From assembly GCA_025765615.1 (NCBI GenBank), contig JAIVFJ010000560.1, positions 1 to 24,521 of the forward strand: 24,521 bases of DNA. The letters run 5' to 3'. The notes under the pieces were generated by a model. That model did no database searches. It had not been told where the DNA came from and worked only from the letters and a program-made list of their open reading frames with translations. This document shows positions 10,106 to 18,682 of the stretch, one piece after another. The stretch is from Zopfochytrium polystomum (taxonomy: Eukaryota; Chytridiomycota; Chytridiomycetes; Chytridiales; Chytridiaceae). The stretch's first letter is position 1. Every line of letters begins with the position of its first letter. The position numbers and the translations under genes are program-made.

Positions 10106-11190
10106 CACTCGTCGGTCCTCGCAGCAACAACAGCCCGCCTGGCGGATGCGGCAAGCGCACTTCGCAGGAACGAGTCAGAGTCCGAACAGCTCGCACGAGA
10201 GAACGCGGCACTACTTGCGAAGCTGCGAGCTGCGCAGATGGATTCGTTTAGTAAAACTCTCGGGGATGGTGATGATGACGACGGTGGCGGATGGGTTCGC
10301 GTGTCACAGGAAGAATGGGATGAGATGGGGCGACGTCTCAAAATATTGATCGCTGAGAATGACGGGTCGGTTGCACAGGAAAGGAAGAAGGCATCAGAGA
10401 TAGAGACGATGAAGGAGTGGTTCGGCCGTTACGACGACAACAGTTGAGTCAAACATCTTCGTTTTCCATCTTCCATATTTGGCAGTGGTCTTATTTCCCG
10501 CCCAGATGCCAACCTCTCTGCGGAGCTCGACGCCGCCAGAAAACGCTCAGCCGACCTTAATACCCAGCTTGACTCGGCGACAGCCCAGCTGTCGGCAGCA
10601 GACCGCGAGGCTCAAATGTTGTTATCAGAGCTCGCAACGGCGAACAGTCAGGTCGAGCGACTTGACACCGGAGTCAAGCGAGCGCAGGCAGAAACGCGCG
10701 CGCACCAGGGTAAAGTGCGCGAACTTCGGCAGACGCTGGAAGAAGTTGCTTCGAGGTATCAGGCGCACGTGGAGGAGGCGAGTGGGATGGCCGAGAGGGA
10801 GAGGCGTTTGATCGAGGCAGTGAAGATGGCCGAGGTTGCCATAGAAGGTATTGATTTGACCAAATGAAAGATGCGTCCTTAATGCCCACATTACTTTGTT
10901 AAATTTAGACGGAAGATGGAAGTGGCAGCTGCAGCGGATCAGAAGAGTCGGCTCCAAGAGGAGTATGCGCGGTTGCTCAAAGTTTCGCAGTCTATGGAGC
11001 AGAATATTCTGGAAATGCAAGAGAAGGAGCGTGATACGACCAAAAAGATGGAAGAGTTGAGAGAGCAGGTGACTGGACGTGAGGATCCCCTCCTTGCAGT
11101 GAAATCTTCTGACGGTTCTTATGCGGACTAGACGCAAGAAATGATCTTGGAGAGAGACAAGGCCCTTCTGCGAGATCAACAAGCCAGATG
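10105..11190 (+). pseudogene. Captured coiled-coil gene fragment with three intron-like segments
   Basis: This block has no hAT similarity and lies between two halves of the hAT gene. Its reading frame is rich in Glu, Ala, Lys, Gln and Leu with coiled-coil heptads, for example ARENAALLAKLRAAQ, RSADLNTQLDSATAQL and SRLQEEYARLLKVSQ. An acidic D/G run (GDGDDDDGGG) separates two coiled-coil stretches. Three intron-like gaps have GT and AG ends: 10443-10505 and 11069-11131 join in frame exactly, while 10848-10908 is off by one base. It has neither a convincing start nor a stop of its own, so it looks like an internal fragment of a host gene carried at DNA level. Parent gene unknown. Boundaries are approximate to about 20 nt. 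Confidence 0.6.
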
Positions 11191-12121
11191 GAGATACAGA
11201 AGTCAATATTCACAGTGGGAAGGACGTCGCCGGTGATATTTTGGATAGTCTCTACGACCACTGCTGGTCAAAAGTTGTTGCTGCGCTATTAGGCTTGGAG
11301 AACCCTGTTGCAGTCGTAGCAGACTCATACACTAATATCAACAACGAGCCTATCACGGGCTAAATGTTTGTTACACCAATTGGAACGTTTTACTGGAAAA
11401 GCAAGAATTCTCGTGGAGAGGGCCGTGCTGCGTCTGTCTTGGCTGATGAATGGAAATCAATGATAGACGATATTCCAGCTCAGGTCGGAGGAATCGTCAC
11501 AGACAACACAAAAGCGAACAAGAATGCATGGCTTATTCTTCAGTCAGCAATCCCAGGTTTTTTCACTGCTGTTTGTGCTTCTCACGTCTCAATTTACTTG
11601 CACACGACTTGTGTGATGGAAAAACTGGGCATAAGTCACTTGCATTTGTTTCAAACTGCATCAACACTACCCGCGAGGTGGTCAACTTTTTCCGGAATCA
11701 GCAGATCATTGGTGGCATTTTAAAAGCAGAGTTGGAGAAGAACGCAGAAGAGTGGCTCGTAAAGCCAGCTGCAACCACGTGGTTGTCGCATTTAAATGCG
11801 GCAAAGTCCCTCCTTGCAGCACTGCTGTGCATTTGCACTCTCACAATTCAAGAATCGTTCCTTCAAGACTGTCGAACACAGCAAGATCGCGAACAGCGAG
11901 AGTGGATTGCTGCTATTGCGAACACACCTTGCTTTGAAGCTGATCTCCTTAAGGTTATTGCAATTCTTGATCCTATCAACGTCTGGCCAAAACCCAACAC
12001 GGCCACTTTCTGTTTCTTGCCCCACGCAGGCGTCGTCCACGTTGTTTTCCGTTCTTCACCCTTTTTTTCTGTTTCTGCAATGATTGCGAGGCTGTACCAC
12101 AGACCAGGCCTGCTGCCCTAG
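11190..12121 (+). pseudogene. hAT transposase, catalytic-core part (DUF659-like), with stop and frameshift, C terminus missing
   Basis: The frame picks up with SGKDVAGDILDSLYDHCWSK and NPVAVVADSYTNINNEPITG, the block holding the first catalytic Asp of hAT transposases. A TAA at 11361-11363 interrupts it. It continues in the same frame with MFVTPIGTFYWKSKNSRGE and IVTDNTKANKNAW, the second catalytic Asp. A frameshift near 11590 (after CASHV) moves the match to another frame: NLLAHDLCDG, NCINTTREVVNFFRN, TTWLSHLNAAKSLL and LLKVIAILDPI. The similarity fades at about 11990. The C-terminal catalytic Glu and the dimerisation domain are absent. The piece is non-functional as it stands. Confidence 0.75.
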
Positions 12122-12279
12122 AAAAATGCAACACACCCCATTTTCGTATTTGATGGAATTATGGAAGTTGGGCGTGTCGCTGTTTTTCAGGGCGCGCCAT
12201 CAAGAGGTTGCGCTGGAATGTCATCGTTGTTGACTGCAATAGGTGGTTCTGGCACATCTCAACTGTCCCATCCGAGCCT

Positions 12280-12732
12280 TTCCAGAGCGACGATTGCCTG
12301 CTGCCAGACTCGGCGTTGCTTGAAATGGCTGGCGGAATCAGTGTTGAAAACTCGGTGACGCTTGATAATATCAACTAGGGCATAGAATGTCGTTCGATCC
12401 ATTCAAGCAATCTGACGAAAGTTCCCATCGTCGAACTGATGCAGGAGACAGCTGTACATATCGTTTGAAGTTACAATATGGCGCCTGCGAATGACTGTGT
12501 AGCGCATCGAATTGACGAGGTCAATCTCATCGTCAACATCGTCAAGCTCGTCTTCCAGCAGTTGTTGTCGAAGTCGTAAGTTAAGGCTCCGCCTTGCCCG
12601 AGTGAATCTGTTCCTTTCGTAGTGAGCCTGCTGCAACTGATGGTAGACACCCAGCCACTCTTTGGAAAGTGACACATAGTCGGCATTGAGGTTGTAGAGG
12701 AGAAGTCGGCGTAGTCGGGCTACTCTTGGCAT
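12280..12732 (-). pseudogene. Harbinger/PIF-like transposase, N-terminal fragment with in-frame stop
   Basis: Minus-strand frame from an ATG at 12732. It includes a basic, leucine-rich start (MPRVARLRRLLLYN), then LEDELDDVDDEIDLVN and FDDGNFRQIA. After an in-frame TGA at 12403-12405 the match continues with MDRTTFYALVDIIKRHRVF and VWQQAIVALERLG. This resembles the pre-catalytic segment of fungal DDE_Tnp_4 (Harbinger-type) transposases (FRQ..R....F..L...I..H.VF). The similarity ends near 12280, where a conserved GN should follow, so the DDE core is missing. The TGA would be one base change from CGA (Arg). Assignment is from remembered family patterns. Confidence 0.5.
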
Positions 12733-12919
12733 TTTCGAAGTGGTCGCTGGATCTCGTCTATCTCTCTGTCTCCACCCTAATTGGTCTTTTGTATGTCTCT
12801 GTTTGCGCCCTCTTACTTTTCCTGGCTCTGTCGCCAACGGTCTGTCTGCCTCAATCTGTCTTAGTGGCTGCCTGCCTCTTCCTCTTCCTTTTCCTGGCCA
12901 GGTTTGACCACCAACTTTC

Positions 12920-12938
12920 ATTTCGTTGGAAACGAAAT
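12920..12938. repeat. Perfect short inverted repeat (8-bp stem, 3-nt loop)
   Basis: ATTTCGTT, then GGA, then AACGAAAT. It lies just upstream (minus strand) of the Harbinger-like remnant, next to TTTGACCACC at 12903-12912, which recurs at 12995-13004. It may be part of a transposon end. Confidence 0.6.
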
Positions 12939-13006
12939 AAAAAATAGTGCAAAGCGGAATCCATTTCGTGTTTAAACCAGTCCTTGGGGGGGGTTTTGAC
13001 CACCCC

Positions 13007-13302
13007 TATTAATATTGTGGTTCACGTCAAGCCCAAACAATATCAAACAAAAAAAAAAAAAAATGAAAGAAGAAAACGTCTACAATAATATCCTTTTTGG
13101 GCGTGGCGTGCGGCGAATGCAATTCAAAAAAAAAATTGCTTTACCTCTTTTGGAAGACAGGCCAAACGCACGGAGCACACGCCTTGGCCATGTTTGGCAG
13201 ACCGATCAAATCCAGTTCACAGCAACGGAACCAAACAATGATTTGACGGACCCGAGCGCATACCTTCCGCATCCCTCATTCCTCTCTCTCTGTCCCTCTC
13301 TC

Positions 13303-13369
<67 letters not shown>

Positions 13370-13480
13370 TACTCACACTCGCCCGCCACACCAAAAGAGC
13401 AAACCAAACCCCACTCCACCTCCTGCATGATAAAAGTCAGCGGCCGCCCCCACCCACCCCCGTCAGGAAACCCAAACATA
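13007..13480 (+). promoter_or_regulatory. Upstream region of the EXORDIUM-LRR gene
   Basis: No supported gene. An A-run lies at 13050-13063 and the (CT)28 tract at 13311-13366. ATGATAAAAG at about 13427-13436 is a weak TATA-like element about 45 nt before the ATG. The leader is C-rich. Confidence 0.45.
13311..13366. repeat. (CT)28 microsatellite
   Basis: Near-perfect CT tract extended on the left by imperfect CT-rich sequence from about 13281. It lies 115-170 nt upstream of the EXORDIUM-LRR start codon, as the GA tract does upstream of SOD copy 1. Confidence 0.95.
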
Positions 13481-15379
13481 ATGAAGGCCACGCTCGCCAC
13501 TTCGCTCGCCCTGCTCGCAGCATGCGCGGCCGTCGTAACACCAGCTCAAGCCGTGGGCGTCGATCGCGGCGTGGACCGCGGCGTCCTGATCAGCAGGGAC
13601 GACACCGAGTACACTGGACGCGGCTTCTTTGCCCTCAACCCCCTGCGCCCGACGATAAAGTACATCCCCGGTCGGCGGTCCATGGTCAGGCCCATCACAG
13701 TCTATCGTGAGAGCTCATAATCCTTCCCTTCTTTTTCATTTTTTCTTTGCTTTGATGCGGACTATCATCATTCTGCTTACCGTTTGTACTCCCCCACGCG
13801 GTCCCTTCAAATCTTTTCCAGCCATATTTTACGGCAACTGGACTGACGCGGACAAAAATATCATTTCTGATTTCATCAGTGGTATCGACAGCAGCTCGTT
13901 TTGGAAGATAACGGCAAAGTAGGGAACCCAATGTTGGATGCGTTTTGCGAGGATCCCGATTGACTGGTCCATCCCGGACCTCCACGCGTCCGTCCCCACC
14001 ACCCCCGCCCCTCGCTTGTTCAGGTACTACAATTATAACCTCACGGACAAGGGCGAGCCAGGACCCAAAACGTACGTGACGTCGACCGTCAAGCTCGGAA
14101 AGGCCGTGTCTGACCCGGACCGCTCGCTCGGGACCTGGTTGAACGGCCCGAACGCGCAAACTTGGGACGAGGTGATGACCCTAGTCAACAACTATGTCAA
14201 GTCTGGCGACCTGCCGTCCGACACGGACGGATTCTACCTCGTGCTGACGGACGAGGAAACGAACGAGGGAGACTCGTGCAGGAGCTACTGCGGATGTAAG
14301 TGTGTGTGTGTGTGCGTGTGTATAGATTGGGTGGCAAGACTCGGAGGAACTCGATGATTCAGCTCATTTGTTTTCTGCGCTATTAATAAAAATCAGGGCA
14401 CACCTCCTTCTTCAGCACTCAAGATGGTGCCCGACAGAATAATGTCACCTTCGGCATTGACTACTCGGCGCCAAACTTGATATACAGCTGGGTTGGAAAC
14501 GCAAAGTCGTGTGGTGCCAACGGAATAACGCACTGCGGCACCCGCAACTTTTTCGCTTCTCCCAACGGTTTGTCGCTCACGCAAAAAACCCCCAAAACCT
14601 TGCCGCTGACAACCAAATTTGCTCTAGATTCTCCCTTCATCGATCAGATGCTGAGCCCCATCGCTCATGAGCTCGCTGAAGCTTCGAGCAACCCTGTAAG
14701 TCGAGAACCAGGCAGATTGAAATTTGTTCAAACGAAAACCGCCCTTCCAACGCCAAATACAAGGACACGACCGAGCAAACGACTGCCTGGAATGACGTGG
14801 AGGATGGGGTCAATGGTGGCTTCGAGAACGGTGACAACTGCGCATACGTATTCGGCTCGCAAACCAGTCACGACCACTCCGCCGGTTTCTACTACAACCA
14901 GGAGTGGAACGGCCGAAAGTATTACATCCAGCAGATGTGGGACCCGGAGACGCAGCTTTGTGGCCCTACGTTCCCGAGCAAGGTCCCCAGCGACTGTGCC
15001 AAGCTGCAGGCACTCCTCCCCGACAGGTTCATCAGCGATGACTGTTGCAACTCTGGGTAAGCAGGCCTGTGGGGTGGGTGAGGGGCGGCAGGGGGGAGGA
15101 GTGAAGTGGGGCCAGTTGAATGCGGATTGCTGTTGTCTCGCACACCTAAACAACTCCTCATTCCCCGACAGATTCGCTGATTGTTCGAGCGGAAGCATCA
15201 TTGGCCTCAACCTCAACAACCTGAAGCTGACGGGCTCGATGCACGACTTTGTCCTGTCGATCAACTCCAAATTTGGACGCCTCGAGGAGTTGAGTCTTAA
15301 TGGAAACAACTTCACCGGACCGTTGCCGGACGCAATTTGCCACCAGTCTCAGGTGAATCGCGTGGTTTTCTCAGGCTTA

Positions 15380-15415
<36 letters not shown>

Positions 15416-15874
15416 CAGGAGACCTATTATTAACGCGGCACCTCACGACCCCAGCTCATAGTCCTCAGAGCCTCATCCATGCCGAACTTGGCAGGCCCCA
15501 TCCCGTCCTGCCTCGGCCGTCTCAGCAATCTCCGCCGCATCGACATGCAAAACAACCCGCATTTGACAGGCCCTATCCCGTCCTCGCTGACTTCGCTCAC
15601 GAACCTGAAACTGTTGCATCTGGGCTCCAACGCCCTCAACGGCACGCTGCCCGACTTTTCAGCGCTGCCGGACCTGACCCTGTTCCGCGTCGATGGCAAC
15701 CGCGACCTCTCGGGCGTGCTGCGCAGCGGCTTTGCGGCGTTTCCCGGCGGCAGTAGCGTCTCGCAGGCAGGCAACGACGGCGTGCCGTTGAGGACGTGCG
15801 ATGTGAGCGGGACAAAGGTGTGCGTCGAGAAGGGGCACGTCGGGCCGTCGTGCTTTGCGGACTTGACGTGCTGA
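13481..15874 (+). CDS. Secreted EXORDIUM/PHI-1-like domain protein with C-terminal leucine-rich repeats (8 exons, intact)
   Basis: Eight exons join in frame without correction into 575 aa: 13481-13706, 13822-13918, 14024-14295, 14397-14567, 14628-14695, 14764-15056, 15172-15352 and 15455-15874. Residues 1-24 form a signal peptide ending TPAQA, so the product is probably exported or in the cell wall. Residues about 65-345 match the phosphate-induced protein 1/EXORDIUM family: IFYGNWTDADKNIISDF, DGFYLVLTDEE, SYCGWH, and IAHELAEASSNP with HELAE at 269-273, a zincin-like HExxE. From about residue 380 come plant-type LRRs (GLNLNNLKLTGSM, LEELSLNGNNFTGPLP, LTGPIPSSLTSLTNLKLLHL), then a Cys-rich end. 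EXORDIUM proteins in plants act in growth and phosphate/brassinosteroid responses; the biochemical activity is unknown. All introns have GT..AG ends. Ligand binding by the LRR is inference. Confidence 0.85.
15382..15415. repeat. T34 run before a competing splice acceptor in the last intron of the EXORDIUM-LRR gene
   Basis: Thirty-four T in a row followed at once by CAG (15416-15418). The acceptor that keeps the LRR frame is CCCCAG ending at 15454, 36 nt further on. Use of the proximal AG would read four codons and hit TAA. Confidence 0.8.
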
Positions 15875-16342
15875 TGACGGGCTTGGTCGTTTGATGTGGA
15901 TACTGCAACAGCTTCTGTCATTCGATGCATTTTTTCCTCCCTTTTCTCCTTTTGCCTGCTTCATGAATCTTAGAGATCCGCCAATTGAGGCCCCCTCATT
16001 TCTTAATACTCGAAAACTTCTCTTTGACCGCCCTCCCTCATCCCGTTTACTTCTACATTGGACCCCCTCACTAATTCCCGACATCTTCAACTTCCCTTTT
16101 GCTGTGTTCCATGACTTGCAACCTTCGAGACAAAAAAAAAAAGAAAGGGCGGGGGCTTCCCGAAACTTGAATTGACGAAACGCTAGTCGGCTTCCACCTG
16201 CGCCCAGCGTCTTGTGGTTCTTGCGCTTTCTTGTGGGCGAACGAACACGCGCCAGAGCAGCGGCAAAGACGACGAGACGCTGAGAGAGACACTTAGTCAG
16301 ACGCAGATAGATTCGCAAGCAGACAGACTGCGAAAGACAAAT
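15875..16342. other. Intergenic region between EXORDIUM-LRR and HET-like genes
   Basis: No supported gene. T/C-rich 3' flank on the left and an A11 run at about 16132-16142. The right part carries GAGAGAGACAC and GCAGACAGACTGCG (about 16318-16331), the latter like the CAGACAGACAG motifs upstream of the SOD and F-box genes. No clear TATA box. Confidence 0.5.
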
Positions 16343-18574
16343 ATGCTGACGACGACGACTGCGCTGACGTTGACTGTGCCGACGACGACCGCGATCCTCG
16401 ACGCTGCGGCCCTCGCCGACAGCGGCGGTGGCTACCGGATCATCTCGCACGTGTGGGGCCCCACCGTCACCGCGACGCCCATTACGACGACGCCCGGCGG
16501 GCGCGTGCGCATGGTGCCGATCAGCACGCCGAGCAAGCTCGCCAAGGCGCTACGGCTGCGCGCCGAGCGGCCGACGTGGATGGACGTCATCGACCTCGAC
16601 CAGTCCGACGCCGACGAGGTCGCCGCCGCCATGGGCTGCATGGCGCAGCTGTACCGCAACGCAGACGTCACCGCCGTGCTGCTCCCCGCCGCCGACCTGC
16701 GTGCCGTCGCCGCCGACCGCGACGACCTCGTCGCCGCCGCCGCGATGCTGCTCGCCGCGTCGCTCGCGACGGGGAGGTATCAGTGGGCGCACCAGTCCGT
16801 CCCCGGAAAGTGCGCTGACCGTCGCCGCGCGCTGGATGCTGGACGGCGTGCAGAGCCGCGCTGCACGCGGAAAGACGGTGTACGATACGCGGGTCTGGAC
16901 GTTAATGGAGAAGGTGGTCGTCGCGGAGGCTGGTGTACATGCGCGACGAGGACGAGGACGGGGACGGCCGCTCCGACTCGGACGTGGCGCTGAGCGCGTC
17001 CGACCGCGTGATCCTCAAGCTCGCGGCGCAGCGGTGCCTGGCGCGGCCGACGTTGCGGGAGGGACCCGAGGTGCAGTGGTCCGGGCTGTTTTCGAACTTG
17101 CGGTCGATGCTCGCGTCCCGCTTCCCGCGCGAGACGGCCGAGATGCTCGACGGCGGCGCCGTCACGGAGGCGCAGGTAACCGCCGCGATCCGCCTCGGTG
17201 TGCTGAAGGAGATTGCCGAGCGAGAGTGCAGCTACGAGATCGACCGCGCGTACGTGGCAGCGGCGAACCTGACGCCAAAGGGGTACATCTCGGACTTTAC
17301 CCTCCCGGAGAAGGAGGCGCTGCAGATGGTGGCGAGGAAGCTGGCGGCGCTGGGCGTTGTTCCGCCGGCGGTGGGGGCAGTATTGGTACGACGATCAAGA
17401 CGACGAACGCAGCATCTCCACTCGCGGCTTGTACAAGATGCTCTCGCCCGAGCTCTTCGAGACGCCGACCGCCATGATGCTTGTGAAACACATGTGCGTG
17501 CCCATCGATGACGGTGATCACAGGGACACCCCTGCCCCCGCCAGTGTGGCTGAAATGCAAGATGCGGACCCAGCAATTGAAAGTGTCGGGGTTTACGGCC
17601 AACCACAGCAACTGAACAATGCAGTGTTCAACAAGCTGCAGGTGACGGCGCTGGGGACAGTCGTATTTTCGGGTCTGTTTACTCGAGAGAAGATGGTGCT
17701 GTTTGCCGCTGTCGTCCCCGTCCTCATCAACCTCATCGAAAGGCTCAAAGGCAGCCCTAAATTCCACCGCAGACACAAGCTCATGACGTACGAGCTGCAA
17801 TGGGAAAAGGCCATGGAACACGTCTTTCAGCTCATCGTCCTATTGGGACGGGACTTCTGCCGCTGGAACAAGGAGGAAACCTTCTCGTTCTGGCTCTTTT
17901 TCCTCATCGCCGACCACCTTCGTCTGGAAGGCATCGACAGGTCTTCCCGCGAAACGGACAAGCCAAGGCTGCTCGTGGAGGCGTACATGCGAACGAAATC
18001 CTGGCAGTGGGTAGATGCCGACGCAGAGTGGTGGCGCGCCGCGCTCTTTGAAGCCCTAGTAGAGCTGCAAACGCGCGTCGCCCAAAACAAGGATCGCATC
18101 AACGCAATGATCCGCAAGTTCGACGAGTCATCGGACGCGGCGGATGCGAAGGCGCCCACGACCGTCGGCAGCCGCTGCCACCTCTACGAGCAGCTGCAGC
18201 GGAACGCGGTGATGACGGTGATCGTGGGGCGACCCGTCGCCGACGCGTTTGGCGACTTCGACGACTCGTACGTGATCGGACTCACGACCAACAGTCTGCC
18301 GATGGAGCCGGGAGACTACTTGGTGGTCGACGCCGCGGGATGGTGCCTCGCCAGCACCGACCGCAGCAAGGTGTACACGTCGACGTCGCAGTTTGCCGCA
18401 GCGTGCTTCAACTACAACTCATCGAGTGTGGGGTACTCGGAGCTTGGCATCGACCGCAAGAGCAGCATGAGGACAACGTGGAGGGTGAAGTGCGCCGTGC
18501 CTGAAACTGGCTCGGAAGAAGGATCAGGCGGAAAACGAGATTTGCAGGCTCTCTTAGAATCCATTGCAAAGTGA
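16343..18574 (+). CDS. HET-domain-like protein (three apparent +1 frameshifts)
   Basis: Starts at ATG 16343. After a Thr-rich leader, the N-terminal 200 residues resemble the fungal heterokaryon-incompatibility (HET) domain: YRIISHVWG (the LSY.WG block), then TWMDVIDLDQSDADE (the W.D.lCI.Q block with Cys replaced) and MAQLYRNADVTAVLLP. VWTLMEKVVVAEA fits the later WTlqE.llA block. HET domains trigger cell death on non-self recognition in ascomycetes; a role here is inference. The C-terminal half (to SIAK) has no family I recognise. It has a hydrophobic segment near 17690-17740 (MVLFAAVVPVLINLI) and aromatic blocks such as WQWVDADAEWWRAALFE. The frame moves by one base three times, at 16801-16806, 16931-16935 and in GGGGG at 17373-17377. 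Each is explained by one extra base; corrected length is 742 aa. The first 900 nt are extremely GC-rich. Confidence 0.6.
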
Positions 18575-18658
18575 CGCATTGAAATCGTCTTGATCAATTG
18601 AACCAAATGAATATGTGCAAGGAACTATGCTACCAGATCTGAAACGAAGAATACGCTG

Positions 18659-18664
18659 AATAAA
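18659..18664 (+). terminator. AATAAA polyadenylation signal of the HET-like gene
   Basis: AATAAA lies 85 nt after the HET-like stop codon and 19 nt before the nitrite reductase stop on the other strand. The two genes converge with 108 bp between stops, so their 3' ends probably overlap. Confidence 0.5.
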
Positions 18665-18682
18665 TGAAAATCTCCAGGTTTC

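Larger units (their letters stand above)
8976..13006. mobile_element. Composite, degenerate transposon region: hAT with captured coiled-coil fragment and a nested Harbinger-like remnant
   Basis: Three pieces of mobile-element-related sequence lie between the F-box gene and the EXORDIUM-LRR gene. On the plus strand is a BED-finger hAT transposase gene split by an unrelated coiled-coil fragment. On the minus strand near the right end is the N-terminal part of a Harbinger/PIF-like transposase. The outer limits are tentative: they rest on a weak inverted repeat, GGGGTGTAGTTCAAAA at 8976-8991 against the reverse complement of TTTTGACCACCCC at 12994-13006, which resembles hAT ends. I could not find a matching 8-bp target-site duplication. 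The region carries stops and frame breaks and should be inactive. Confidence 0.6.

Noticed and set aside
12726..12947. Plus-strand hydrophobic 73-codon frame, membrane-protein-like
   Set aside because: It is the complement of the region upstream of the Harbinger-like remnant and reflects CT-rich sequence; no other support.
14728..15315. 195-codon minus-strand frame opposite EXORDIUM-LRR exons
   Set aside because: Shadow of the well-supported plus-strand gene and crosses its intron boundaries.
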